Below are positions 40,792-49,905 of a stretch of DNA of 64,000 nucleotides, piece after piece. The stretch lies in the NCBI RefSeq assembly GCF_900119085.1, contig NZ_FPIQ01000013.1, positions 1-64,000 of the forward strand, given 5' to 3'. Source of the DNA: Nitrosovibrio sp. Nv17. Lineage in GTDB: Bacteria > Pseudomonadota > Gammaproteobacteria > Burkholderiales > Nitrosomonadaceae. The position numbers were made by a program, and so were the translations under genes. Under the pieces are notes generated by a model. It saw only the letters and a program-made list of their open reading frames with translations, made no database searches and was not told the DNA's origin. The number at the start of each line of letters is the position of its first letter. The first letter of the stretch is position 1.

Positions 40792-41896
40792 GCTTGAACG
40801 TCCAGTAGGAGTTCAGGAAATAATTGATGAGCATGGCGGGTGCGATGCCGGCCAACTGGTGAACGGTCGGCGGCGTTTCCGGGAAAAGCATCGAGAGGGT
40901 CACGAACGTGGAATAGCTGACCAGCAGGGAGACGAGCGAAACCATATTGAATTTCAGGCCCTTGATGCGCACATGATCCTGCGATCTCCGCCAGCGGAAG
41001 GTCCAGTAATTGTTCAGCAGAAAATTGGTGATGATCGATACCTCGATCGAAATGGGAGAGGCCAGGTATTTGTTCACTCCGGCCTGGAGCAGCAGCGTGA
41101 ACACGCCGAGGTTCACGATGACGCCTGACAGTCCCACGATGGCGAACTTGATGAAAGTCTTCGAACTGTGCAGTCGAATCCACCAGGCGTTCAGGATGAA
41201 CTCGACGATATCCGAGATCCCGAGCTTGGATTCCCCCTCGGTGCGATCGATGAAATCCACCGGCACTTCCCTGATCGTCGCACCGAGCGATGCCGCCTTG
41301 TGCAGCAGCGCCACCTGGAAGGCATACCCCTGCACCCGGAGATCCTCGAACACGATCTTCCTGAGCAGCGGCGTCCTGATCGCCCGGAATCCTGCGGTGC
41401 AGTCACGAATCCCGTACAGGCCCGCGACATAGCGTCCCACGATGTTCCCACCCAACGAGTTCAGGCGACGCAGCAGGCCCCATTCCTTGGGGATCGATCC
41501 TCCCTTGACGTAGCGGCTGCCGATGACGAAGTCAGCGCCTTCCACCAAGGCTGCCATCAGCCGCGGAACGTCCTCCGGCTTGTGCGAGAAATCGGCATCC
41601 ATCTCGAATACAACGTCTGCCTTCAACGCATCCATGGAGTGCATCATGCCGCGAATGTATGCAGCCCCCAATCCCGCCTTCTGTCCCATCAGAAGATGCA
41701 CATTGGCATTCTTCGCGTCAGTCTGCTTCAGGCGCACGATATCCGCCGTGCCATCGGGCGAATTGTCATCCACCACGAGAATATGCATGTCATGCCGCAT
41801 ATGCTGGAACTGTGCCTGCAGGGCGTCGATGATGGACCCGATGTTATTCCGCTCGTTGTATGTGGGTAGAATTACGACCGCTTTGAGGCACGTCAT
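40769..41896 (-). CDS. Dolichol-phosphate mannosyltransferase-like GT2 fused to GtrA domain
   Basis: This 375-residue protein has an N-terminal GT2 catalytic domain (VVILPTYNERNNIGSII, VVDDNSPDGTADIV, DxD-like EMDADFSHKPEDV and RTEGESKLG) and, from about residue 245, a four-helix GtrA domain (KFAIVGLSGVIVNLGVF, NNYWTFRW). It transfers a hexose to a polyprenyl phosphate and helps bring it across the membrane for GT-C enzymes such as the next gene. Its start is at the left of a divergent intergenic region. Confidence 0.9.
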   Translation of the reverse strand: MTCLKAVVILPTYNERNNIGSIIDALQAQFQHMRHDMHILVVDDNSPDGTADIVRLKQTDAKNANVHLLMGQKAGLGAAYIRGMMHSMDALKADVVFEMDADFSHKPEDVPRLMAALVEGADFVIGSRYVKGGSIPKEWGLLRRLNSLGGNIVGRYVAGLYGIRDCTAGFRAIRTPLLRKIVFEDLRVQGYAFQVALLHKAASLGATIREVPVDFIDRTEGESKLGISDIVEFILNAWWIRLHSSKTFIKFAIVGLSGVIVNLGVFTLLLQAGVNKYLASPISIEVSIITNFLLNNYWTFRWRRSQDHVRIKGLKFNMVSLVSLLVSYSTFVTLSMLFPETPPTVHQLAGIAPAMLINYFLNSYWTFKHAPGPGK

Positions 41897-42419
41897 GAAG
41901 TCATGAGACTGATTCGTAAGAGAAGTTCACTTGTTCGGCTCTGGATCGAGAACCCGAACGGTGTATGCGAGCATGCCGGAATACGAGGCAGGGGCTCCGG
42001 ATGGACATTCTCGAACTCCCTGCGCAATCCGAAGGTTGTGATGCCTATAGGGTCTTGCGGTAAGCGATCCGTCGGACCCCGCTCTTGAGCCTGGATGATA
42101 CCAGAAAACGGATTCATGCCGATTTCCTTGGAACCGCCACCCCCCGGTCGCTTGAAATGACCCAGAAGCAGAGCATATTGGTCAATGATCACCCACGCGT
42201 TGTAGTACTATTCGTTTTTTCGAATATTTCTGGAAAGCTTTGAAAAAGCTCGGAACGCCGGTTTAACCTGACGGATGGGAACACTTAGGTAACCAACGTG
42301 CGAAGCTCCCGGCAGTTCAATCCGCCCAGATTACGAGAAATCCGAGGGAAACACCCGGGTTTGTGAGAAGGCATCCGGCCCTCGATGGGTACCGATGGTG
42401 CATCCCGTCCCGCAATCCA
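41897..42419. other. Divergent intergenic region, no gene seen
   Basis: The 523 bases between the GT2-GtrA gene and the plus-strand GNAT-like gene contain no credible ORF. A small inverted repeat ATTCG-T6-CGAAT lies around 42209-42224 and is followed by AAAGCTTTGAAAAAGCT. Promoters for both directions should be here, but none could be assigned with confidence. Confidence 0.45.
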
Positions 42420-43148
42420 ATGGCATCCATAGCGGAACGAAAAAATGAGTTGTACCATATGGCACGGCAATGGGGTTGGTTCAATGCCGGCTTTTTCGTG
42501 CTCAGCAGACTCCTGGCCGTGGTTTCGATGGGAAGCCTGCGCATCTACAAGTATTACTTGATAGCCCAGCCTGTCTCCCGGAAAAGCCTGCTTCCATCGG
42601 GCAGGGGCAAGAAGATAGAAATCCGGATGATCCATCAGGACGACATCGTCATCCGGCAATTTCCGCGGCCGGCAGCGGTGATCCGGGAGCGATTCCGGCA
42701 GGGTGCGCAGTGCCTGGCCGCCTTCAAGGATGAACGATTCGTCGGTTTCCTCTGGTTGCTGACAGGAAGCTACCAGGAGGATGAGGTCCGTGCGCGCTAT
42801 GTTCTCCACCCCCAATACCAGGCAGCATGGGATTTCGACGTGTACGTCGCGCCCGAGTCTCGCCTGGGGTTGACGTTTCCGCGTCTGTGGGATGAAGCGA
42901 ATCGTTATCTAACCGGAAAGGGCATCTCATGGTCATGCAGCCGCATCTCGGCATTCAATCCGGGTTCGCTCGGAGCCCATGCACGGCTTGGAACGGTGTC
43001 GATGGGCAGCGCCGTTTTTTTTTGCGCCGGCCGGTGGCAAGTCATGCTCTCCTCCGTTCCTCCCTATTTTCATCTTTCCGCGGAAGCGGCCTCCTTCCCG
43101 GAATTCCGTCTGGATACGCAGAATCTTGAAAAAGAGTCCCGTACCTAA
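42420..43148 (+). CDS. GNAT-like acyltransferase of the exosortase polysaccharide locus
   Basis: The 242-residue protein has an alpha/beta pattern like GNAT N-acyltransferases: an acceptor strand (CLAAFKDERFVGFLWLL), a central strand (DFDVYVAPESRLGLTFPRLWDEA) and a later part consistent with the CoA or ACP cleft (SAFNPGSLGAHARLG). The start ATG at 42420 is preferred over 42363 on sequence character. It lies 27 bases before the acyl carrier protein gene, so an acyl-ACP donor is plausible. Substrate unknown. Confidence 0.65.
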   Translation: MASIAERKNELYHMARQWGWFNAGFFVLSRLLAVVSMGSLRIYKYYLIAQPVSRKSLLPSGRGKKIEIRMIHQDDIVIRQFPRPAAVIRERFRQGAQCLAAFKDERFVGFLWLLTGSYQEDEVRARYVLHPQYQAAWDFDVYVAPESRLGLTFPRLWDEANRYLTGKGISWSCSRISAFNPGSLGAHARLGTVSMGSAVFFCAGRWQVMLSSVPPYFHLSAEAASFPEFRLDTQNLEKESRT

Positions 43149-43175
43149 CATCTTCAACCCATCATGGAGCAGGCA

Positions 43176-43427
43176 ATGCAGCATTTGGAAGCTGTCAGGA
43201 ATATCCTGACCGATGTACTGAATCTCGGTGATCGTGGCGGCACGCTCACCGAGAACTCGATTCTGCTGGGGAGTCTTCCCGAGCTGGATTCGATGGCGGT
43301 CGTGAACGTGATCACCGCCATCGAGGAACACTTCGACATCAGCGTGGACGATGACGAGATCAGTGCGAGCACATTCGAAACACTGGGCAGCCTGGCCCGC
43401 TTCATCAAGCAAAAGCTGGGTGAATGA
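43176..43427 (+). CDS. Acyl carrier protein of the exosortase A locus
   Basis: The 83-residue protein is a four-helix carrier with the phosphopantetheine serine in LPELDSMAVVNVI. The ATG at 43176 is chosen because GGAG lies six bases upstream; an earlier in-frame ATG at 43164 lacks such a site. The gene overlaps the first hydrolase by four bases. It probably carries an acyl or aminoacyl group for modifying the polysaccharide rather than serving fatty acid synthesis. Confidence 0.88.
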   Translation: MQHLEAVRNILTDVLNLGDRGGTLTENSILLGSLPELDSMAVVNVITAIEEHFDISVDDDEISASTFETLGSLARFIKQKLGE

Positions 43428-44281
43428 AAGGATCGCCCGGGACGCCCTCGGCCCAGCCCTTCTTCCTACAGACCGACTACGGGAAACGGTTCTGCCTGTA
43501 TCATGAACCGCACGAGGGCGCAGCGTACCGGGCAGCGCTGATCTACATCCCCCCTTTCGGCGAGGAAATGAACAAATCCCGCCGCATGGCAGCGCTGCAG
43601 GCCCGAGCATTCGCCGCAAACGGGATAGGCGTGCTGCAGATGGATCTCTTCGGATGCGGTGACAGCAGCGGAGAATTTGCGGACGCACGATGGGACGTCT
43701 GGAAACGCGACGTCGACTACGCGCTCGGCTGGCTCAATGACAGGACCGCCGTCCCGATCGGTCTCTGGGGCCTGCGCCTGGGTGCGCTGCTCACCCTGGA
43801 CATCGCCCGGGAGCGGCAGCATGCGCTCGACAAGATCGTTCTTTGGCAACCGATAGTCAACGGGGCATCATTTCTTACCCAATTCCTGCGACTGCAGTTG
43901 GCGAACGAAATGCTCGCGAACGATGGAGACACTGCCAAAACATCGGGAACGCGTGCAATGCGGGATGCCCTGGCGAACGGCGAAACCCTGGAGATCGCGG
44001 GTTATGCGCTGGCACCGGACCTCGCTGCGGCAATCGATGAGCTGAAGGCTTCGGAATTCGTTATTGCCCGCAAGCCCATACACTGGTTCGAGATCGTGTC
44101 CGAGGCAGGGCGCCCCATGTCTTCCGCGGGACTCAAGGTGGCAGATGCCTGGAAGCGGAACGCGGTCGAACTGCATGTGCACCTCGTGCCGGGCCTTCCG
44201 TTCTGGGCGACCCAGGAGATCTCGGAATGCGCGCCGCTGATAGCCGCCACGACGGAAGTCGTGGCGGGGGAAATTCCATGA
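43424..44281 (+). CDS. Exosortase A system-associated hydrolase 2
   Basis: This 285-residue alpha/beta-hydrolase-fold protein corresponds to the TIGR03101 type seen with exosortase A. Marker segments are YIPPFGEEMNKSRRM, DLFGCGDSSGEF and IGLWGLRLGALL. At the nucleophile elbow, where GxSxG is expected, the sequence is GLRLG, so the catalytic serine is absent; the C-terminal part also lacks an obvious catalytic histidine. It may be a non-catalytic or unusual member. Overlaps genes on both sides by four bases. Confidence 0.85.
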   Translation: MKGSPGTPSAQPFFLQTDYGKRFCLYHEPHEGAAYRAALIYIPPFGEEMNKSRRMAALQARAFAANGIGVLQMDLFGCGDSSGEFADARWDVWKRDVDYALGWLNDRTAVPIGLWGLRLGALLTLDIARERQHALDKIVLWQPIVNGASFLTQFLRLQLANEMLANDGDTAKTSGTRAMRDALANGETLEIAGYALAPDLAAAIDELKASEFVIARKPIHWFEIVSEAGRPMSSAGLKVADAWKRNAVELHVHLVPGLPFWATQEISECAPLIAATTEVVAGEIP

Positions 44282-45147
44282 CCATCGAGGAACGCGCCGT
44301 CGCGTTCCCCTGCAACGGCGACTGGCTGTACGGTATCCTGAGCCAGCCCGGGCCCGCTTCCTCCTCCAAGGGGGTGCTGATCGTGGTAGGTGGGCCCCAA
44401 TACCGGGTCGGCAGCCACCGGCAGTTCGTGCTGCTCGCACGCCACCTCGCCTTTCACGGCATACCCGTGCTGCGCTTCGACTATCGCGGCATGGGAGACA
44501 GCGAGGGCGACGCCAGGACGTTCGAAGACCTGGAGGACGACCTGCGTTGCGCCATCGACCATTTTTTCGAAATCGCCCCTTCGCTCGGCGAAGTAGTGAT
44601 GTGGGGATTGTGCGATGCCGCCTCCGCAGCGCTGTTCTACGCCCATCGTGACGAACGGGTGACAGGGCTGGTGCTGCTGAACCCCTGGGCACGAACGGAC
44701 GGGGGGTTTGCCAGAACCCATCTGAAGCACTACTATGCGAACCGATTGTTCGAGAAGCGCCTCTGGGAAAAAATACTGCGCGGGCGCTTCGACTATGTGG
44801 AAGCGGTACGTTCCCTCGCACGAACCGTCGGCGCCTCCATCGGAAGCAGGCGATCGAACGCGGTGGAGCAGGACACGGCAGGCGCTGCGGATGCCTGCGC
44901 CCTGCCGGAACGCATGCGTGCCGGCCTCGCGCTTTTCAGCGGAAAGGTACTGCTCGTCACCAGCGGCAACGACCTCACGGCTCGGGAATTCCTGGACACG
45001 GTGGAGGCCTCGCCCCGCTGGCGGGAGCTGCTGGCCTCCCCGCGCGTATCCCGATTCCATCTGCCGCTGGCGACCCACACCTTCTCCCGGCGCGAGTGGC
45101 GCGACCAGGTCGCGACCCACACGGCGGAATGGATGCGGTCATGGTGA
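44278..45147 (+). CDS. Exosortase A system-associated hydrolase 1
   Basis: The 289-residue alpha/beta hydrolase matches the TIGR03100 type: GVLIVVGGPQYRVGSHRQF, RFDYRGMGDSEGD and the nucleophile elbow MWGLCDAASAAL. Here Cys replaces Ser at the elbow. An Asp (SGNDLTAREF) and a late His (THTFSRREWR) could complete a triad. The ATG at 44278 overlaps the previous stop (ATGA). Probably acts on the acyl group handled by the adjacent carrier protein; this is inference. Confidence 0.87.
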   Translation: MTIEERAVAFPCNGDWLYGILSQPGPASSSKGVLIVVGGPQYRVGSHRQFVLLARHLAFHGIPVLRFDYRGMGDSEGDARTFEDLEDDLRCAIDHFFEIAPSLGEVVMWGLCDAASAALFYAHRDERVTGLVLLNPWARTDGGFARTHLKHYYANRLFEKRLWEKILRGRFDYVEAVRSLARTVGASIGSRRSNAVEQDTAGAADACALPERMRAGLALFSGKVLLVTSGNDLTAREFLDTVEASPRWRELLASPRVSRFHLPLATHTFSRREWRDQVATHTAEWMRSW

Positions 45148-46391
45148 AACGGGTACTGATGATCGCGTTCCACTTCCCACCTCTGCGCGGAAGCAGCGGC
45201 ATCCTGCGAACACTCAAGTTCTGCCGCTATCTCCCCGAATTCGGCTGGGAGCCCATCATACTGACCGTACACCCTCGGGCCTATCCCAGCACCGGCGACG
45301 ACCATCGCAAGGACATCGCGAACCAGGCTGCAGTACATCGGGCGTTCGGGCTGGACGCGTCCCGCCACCTGTCCTGCATGGGGCACTATCCTGCCCTGCT
45401 GGCTCTGCCGGACCGCTGGGCCTCATGGACACTCGGTGCGCTCCCCATGGGCTTGCACCTGATCCGTAAATACCGGCCGGCAGTCATATGGTCGACCTAT
45501 CCCATCGCCACCGCCCATCTGATCGGCCTGGGGCTGGAACGCATGAGCGGACTACCCTGGGTTGCCGATTTCAGGGACCCCATGACCGACGTCGACTATC
45601 CGCCCGACCCGGTGACCCGGCGGGTATTCCGGTGGATCGAAAAAGAAGCGGTACGGAAATGCAACCGGGCAATCCTCACCACCGCCGGCGCGATCGCGGA
45701 CCACAGGCGCCGGTTTCCGGAGGTACCCGCCTCCCGCTTTCATCTCATCGAGAACGGCTATGACGAGGACAATTTTCTCGAAGCCGAGGCGCATCCTGCA
45801 ACCAGATCGGACGACGGCTCGCGGCTCGTTCTGGTCCACAGCGGGATCGTCTATCCGTCCGAACGGGACCCGACGCAATTGTTCGCGGCATTGGCGATGC
45901 TCATCCGGCAGGGGTCCCTCGGGCACGGCGATCTGCACGTGATCCTGCGGGCCACGGCTCACGATGAGTACCTGCGTCCGCTGATAGAACGATATGGAAT
46001 CGACGACATCGTATCGCTCGCGCCACCCCTTCCCTACCGGGAGGCCCTCTCCGAAATGCTGTCTGCCGATGGTCTGCTCATCCTCCAGGCTGCCAACTGC
46101 AACAACCAGATCCCTGCGAAGCTCTATGAGTACCTGCGCACCCGGCGTCCCATCCTGGCCCTGACCGATCCTGCCGGAAACACGGCGGCCGCGCTGCGCA
46201 ACGCGGGCATCGACACGATCGCCCCTCTGGATTCCAGGGATGCTATCATGCAGGAAATATCGCGCTTCGTGGCACTGATCAGGGCCAACGACGCGCCCAT
46301 AGCGTCGGTGGACAGTGTGCTGGCGGCCTCGCGCAGATCGAGAACGCGGGAACTCGGCGCACTTCTCGACGACGTGAGTTCGACAACGTGA
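45141..46391 (+). CDS. Glycosyltransferase (GT4-like)
   Basis: The roughly 416-residue GT-B protein starts VKRVLMIAFHFPPLRGSSG after its ATG, the common opening of this group. It has FRDPMTDVDYPPDP, HSGIVYPSERDP and the C-terminal IPAKLYEYLRTRRPILAL. The ATG at 45141 overlaps the end of hydrolase 1; an ATG at 45129 is also possible. Same operon as the ACP and hydrolases. Confidence 0.85.
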   Translation: MVKRVLMIAFHFPPLRGSSGILRTLKFCRYLPEFGWEPIILTVHPRAYPSTGDDHRKDIANQAAVHRAFGLDASRHLSCMGHYPALLALPDRWASWTLGALPMGLHLIRKYRPAVIWSTYPIATAHLIGLGLERMSGLPWVADFRDPMTDVDYPPDPVTRRVFRWIEKEAVRKCNRAILTTAGAIADHRRRFPEVPASRFHLIENGYDEDNFLEAEAHPATRSDDGSRLVLVHSGIVYPSERDPTQLFAALAMLIRQGSLGHGDLHVILRATAHDEYLRPLIERYGIDDIVSLAPPLPYREALSEMLSADGLLILQAANCNNQIPAKLYEYLRTRRPILALTDPAGNTAAALRNAGIDTIAPLDSRDAIMQEISRFVALIRANDAPIASVDSVLAASRRSRTRELGALLDDVSSTT

Positions 46392-46454
46392 CGCCGGATA
46401 CTCTGGCGAATGCCTGCCACCGCTCGGGCCGGCCACCCTCGGAGGGAGTGTTCC

Positions 46455-47087
46455 ATGAAGCACCATCTGCTCCATCAATTGGCGGCACTCGCCGTCCTCG
46501 CGTTCTCTGCAAGCCTTCATGCCGCGGCGCCCTTCTGCGGCGGACTCGAAAACGCCTATGGTCCCTACGACTACATGGACCCCGACGCCCGGCAAACCAA
46601 GCTGCCCCTCGTCGAACAGTACCACTTCACGCCCAACATCGAAAACCTGGTCAAGGGGAATTCAGGAGCCATCGGCGGAGAGCTGGACTATACGCTGAGA
46701 GCCTTTCCCAATCACCATCGGGCGCTCAGCACGCTCGTCAAGCTCGCTCTGCGGGACAAGACTATCAAACCGGCCGGCGCGAAGTACTCCGTGGAATGCT
46801 ATTTCGATCGCGCGATCCGCTTCAAGTCGAACGATGCCGCGGTGCGGACGATATACAGCAACTATCTGCTGAAGCAGGGCCACACCGACAAGGCGATCGA
46901 GCAACTGGGTGCGGCGATCGAGCTTCAACCGGAAGATCCCACCATCAACTACAACATCGGCCTGCTGTACGTACAGAAAAAGGACTACGAGCAGGCGCTC
47001 ATCCACGCAAAAAAGGCCTATGAACTCGGCTTTCCTCTCCCCGGCCTCAGAAACAAGCTGGTGGAAGCAGGGAAGTGGCGGGAATAG
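46455..47087 (+). CDS. Secreted TPR protein of unknown function
   Basis: The 210-residue protein has a signal peptide (MKHHLLHQLAALAVLAFSAS, cleaved near HAAA), then FCGGLENAYGPYDYMD, a motif seen in small TPR proteins of Proteobacteria, and two to three TPR units between about 115 and 200 (IYSNYLLKQGHTDKAIEQL, INYNIGLLYVQKKDYEQAL). The start is supported by GGAGGGAG seven bases upstream. It may be a periplasmic scaffold in polymer or protein export. Confidence 0.75.
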   Translation: MKHHLLHQLAALAVLAFSASLHAAAPFCGGLENAYGPYDYMDPDARQTKLPLVEQYHFTPNIENLVKGNSGAIGGELDYTLRAFPNHHRALSTLVKLALRDKTIKPAGAKYSVECYFDRAIRFKSNDAAVRTIYSNYLLKQGHTDKAIEQLGAAIELQPEDPTINYNIGLLYVQKKDYEQALIHAKKAYELGFPLPGLRNKLVEAGKWRE

Positions 47088-47106
47088 AAGCGGCCTGTCC
47101 CGGGAG

Positions 47107-48183
47107 CTATCGTCTGGATTGCCGCCTGCCTGGGGAACCAGGCTCTTCCCGATCGGGCGCAAGATGGGCCACATACCACGCCAGCGCCTCAGTCAACCCC
47201 TCTTCGATCCGATGGGTCGGGGAAAAGCCCAGCATCGCTGCAGCCCTGGAAATATCCGCCTGCGAATGCCGTACGTCGCCCTTGCGAAAATCCACATACG
47301 TCGGCTCATGATGCCGCAGATGGGGGAAAGTCTCCTGTAGCAGTCCGCGTATCATCTCATAGAGCCGGTTGAGACTGGTGCGCTCGTTCAGCGCGACGTT
47401 GTAAACCTGGTTGACAGCCTCGGCATTGTCGGTCAGTGCCGCCAGCAGGTTGATCTGGATCACATTCTCTATGAAACAGAAGTCCCGGCTGGTCTCCCCG
47501 TCACCATTGATATACAGCGGCCTGTTTTCCACCAGGGCAGCGACCCACTGGGGAATCACCGCCGCATACGCGCCGTTCGGATCCTGCCTCGGGCCGAAGA
47601 CATTGAAATAGCGCAGCCCTATCGAGTTCGTGCCATAGCAGCGGGCGAAAACATCCGCGTACAGTTCGTTGACGTACTTGGTCACCGCGTAGGGCGAAAG
47701 CGGCCGGCCGATCACCGGCTCCACCTTGGGCAAATCCGGATGATCCCCGTAGGTGGAACTCGACGCCGCGTAGACGAAACGCCTCACGGATGCATCCCGG
47801 GATGCCACCAACATGTTCAGGAATCCCGATATGTTGTTCTCGTTGGTGCGCACCGGATCCTGGATGGAACGGGGGACCGACCCCAGGGCCGCCTGGTGCA
47901 GCACGTACTCCACGCCCCTGCACGCCTCGATGCACGCCTCCGGCTGACGGATATCGCCCTCGATCAGCGTGAAGCTCCGCCAGGCCCGCTCCCCGACCAG
48001 ATCGCGGACCTGCTCCAGGTTGTACCGATGGCCCGTGGAAAGATTGTCCAGTCCGACCACCTCCTGGCCATGCCTCAGCAAGGCTTCCAGCAAATTGGAA
48101 CCAATGAATCCGGCGACACCCGTCACCAGCCATCGATGGCGATGATCCTCCAGGTATTCCAGAACGCCTTGGTACGCTGTCAT
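47107..48183 (-). CDS. UDP-GlcNAc/UDP-GlcNAcA 4-epimerase (WbpP/TviC-like)
   Basis: The 358-residue extended SDR protein has the Rossmann motif [10 protein letters not shown], the serine triplet [10 protein letters not shown] and YAVTKYVNE (YxxxK). The N-terminal lead before the Rossmann motif is typical for WbpP and TviC, which act on UDP-N-acetylhexosamines. With the dehydrogenase at 48322 it would give UDP-GalNAcA-type precursors, as in Vi antigen synthesis. Confidence 0.88.
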   Translation of the reverse strand: MTAYQGVLEYLEDHRHRWLVTGVAGFIGSNLLEALLRHGQEVVGLDNLSTGHRYNLEQVRDLVGERAWRSFTLIEGDIRQPEACIEACRGVEYVLHQAALGSVPRSIQDPVRTNENNISGFLNMLVASRDASVRRFVYAASSSTYGDHPDLPKVEPVIGRPLSPYAVTKYVNELYADVFARCYGTNSIGLRYFNVFGPRQDPNGAYAAVIPQWVAALVENRPLYINGDGETSRDFCFIENVIQINLLAALTDNAEAVNQVYNVALNERTSLNRLYEMIRGLLQETFPHLRHHEPTYVDFRKGDVRHSQADISRAAAMLGFSPTHRIEEGLTEALAWYVAHLAPDREEPGSPGRRQSRR

Positions 48184-48321
48184 ATCCCGTCGCCCGTCTT
48201 TTTCACATGGATCGGCCCGTGAGCGGTCCCGTCACCGAAATGGAAGCCCATGGGGTTGCGCGCGCAGGCCGGAGTACCGGAGATTCTCCACCCGTGCCGA
48301 ACCACAGGTTTCGGGATAGCA

Positions 48322-49602
48322 CTAAAGCCGCCAGACGTTGAGCCCTGCCGCTTTCAACGCAACCGGATCGAGCTGGGACTTGACGTCGATGAAGCATCCC
48401 CGGTCGGTAACCTTGGACTGGAATTCGGGCAATGGCCTGCTGACGAATTCGTGATGCGAAACCGCGAGGATGATCGCATCGGCACGCGGCAACTGCTCCC
48501 AGGACTCCAGTGCCAGCCCGTACTCCTCCCGGGCCTCGTCGGGATCCGCGACGGGATCGTGCACATGGATCTCCACTCCATACGATTCGAGCTCCCGCAC
48601 CAGGTCGGCAACCTTGGAATTCCTCAGGTCGGGGCAATTCTCCTTGAAGGACAGGCCCAGCACATTCACGCGCGCACCCCGGACGTTGATGCCCGCCTTG
48701 ATGATCTGCTTGACCGTCTGCTCCGCGACGAACTTCGCCATGCTGTCGTTGATGCGGCGCCCGGCCAGGATGACCTGCGGAATGTAGCCGATCATTTCCG
48801 CCTTGTGCGTCAGGTAGTAGGGATCGACTCCGATGCAATGTCCCCCCACCAAGCCCGGGCGGAAGGGAAGAAAATTCCATTTGGTTCCCGCGGCCCGTAG
48901 TACCTCTGCGGTATCGATCTCAAGCTTGTCGAAGATGATGGCCAGCTCGTTCATCAGGGCGATGTTCAGGTCCCGTTGCGTATTCTCGATCACCTTGGCG
49001 GCCTCCGCGACCTTGATGCTGGAAGCGCGATGGACGCCCGCCGTCACCACGCTTTCATACAGGGCAGCGATCTTCTCCAGGGTATCCTCGTCATCCCCCG
49101 AAACGACCTTCAGGATAGTGGTCAGCCGGTGCTGCCTGTCGCCGGGGTTGATGCGCTCGGGGGAAAACCCGACATGGAAATCGGTTTTCCATTTCATGCC
49201 GGAGTACTTTTCCAGAACCGGGATGCAGATCTCCTCCGTCGCGCCCGGATACACCGTGGATTCGTAGATGACGATCGCACCCCGTTTCATGTGTTTCGCC
49301 ACGGCCTGGCTGGCACCGGTGAGCGCGGTGAAGTCGGGCTGGTGGGCGAGATCCACCGGGGTGGGAACGGCGACCACGATGTAATCGGCCTGAGCCAGTT
49401 CCGCAGCATCGGTGGTGACGACGAGCTGCCCGGCCGCCGCGAAATCTTCGGTCGGCACCTCGCCGGTGGGGTCCACCTGACGCCGGTAGCTCTCGATCTT
49501 GCTGGTGGAAAGATCGTAGCCTATGGTATGCCGCTTCTTGCCGAATTCGACAGCCAGCGGAAGTCCCACATAACCCAGCCCCACCACCGCCACTACGCTC
49601 AT
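48322..49602 (-). CDS. tviB: UDP-N-acetylglucosamine C-6 dehydrogenase (TviB/WbpO-like)
   Basis: The 426-residue NAD-dependent enzyme oxidises the C6 of a UDP-HexNAc to the uronic acid. It has GLGYVGLPLAVEFG, VVAVPTPVD, STVYPGATEE, NPGDRQHRLT and the catalytic cysteine in GGHCIGVDPYYLTHK, all close to TviB/VipA. GlcNAc versus GalNAc preference cannot be told from sequence. It is followed by the 4-epimerase on the same strand after a 138-base gap. Confidence 0.9.
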   Translation of the reverse strand: MSVVAVVGLGYVGLPLAVEFGKKRHTIGYDLSTSKIESYRRQVDPTGEVPTEDFAAAGQLVVTTDAAELAQADYIVVAVPTPVDLAHQPDFTALTGASQAVAKHMKRGAIVIYESTVYPGATEEICIPVLEKYSGMKWKTDFHVGFSPERINPGDRQHRLTTILKVVSGDDEDTLEKIAALYESVVTAGVHRASSIKVAEAAKVIENTQRDLNIALMNELAIIFDKLEIDTAEVLRAAGTKWNFLPFRPGLVGGHCIGVDPYYLTHKAEMIGYIPQVILAGRRINDSMAKFVAEQTVKQIIKAGINVRGARVNVLGLSFKENCPDLRNSKVADLVRELESYGVEIHVHDPVADPDEAREEYGLALESWEQLPRADAIILAVSHHEFVSRPLPEFQSKVTDRGCFIDVKSQLDPVALKAAGLNVWRL

Positions 49603-49634
49603 ACGCGACCTCCGCTGTTATATGTTCCGGAAAC

Positions 49635-49660
49635 GACAGATAGACATGACAGATAGACAT
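49635..49660. repeat. Tandem 13-bp repeat
   Basis: GACAGATAGACAT occurs twice head to tail (49635-49647, 49648-49660), just upstream of the dehydrogenase gene and about 250 bases before prsT. It could be an operator or a slippage product. Confidence 0.6.
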
Positions 49661-49905
49661 GATACACGGCATTATCAACCGGCTTCGTCTCGAAGTAACC
49701 TGTACCAAAGACCAATTCTATCCGCGGTGCAGCCAGCATATCATACCGGGCAATGATGGTGATAAGATGACGTGTATATAAGCCTCAGACCGGCTTGATT
49801 CCTCGGTGCTGGCCCCAGCATCCGATTCCCGTGCAGTCCGCGGAACTCAAGTTTCCAAGATGCATTGAATGCAACCAGAACCGTCGCTGGAAAGGAGAGA
49901 CCCGC

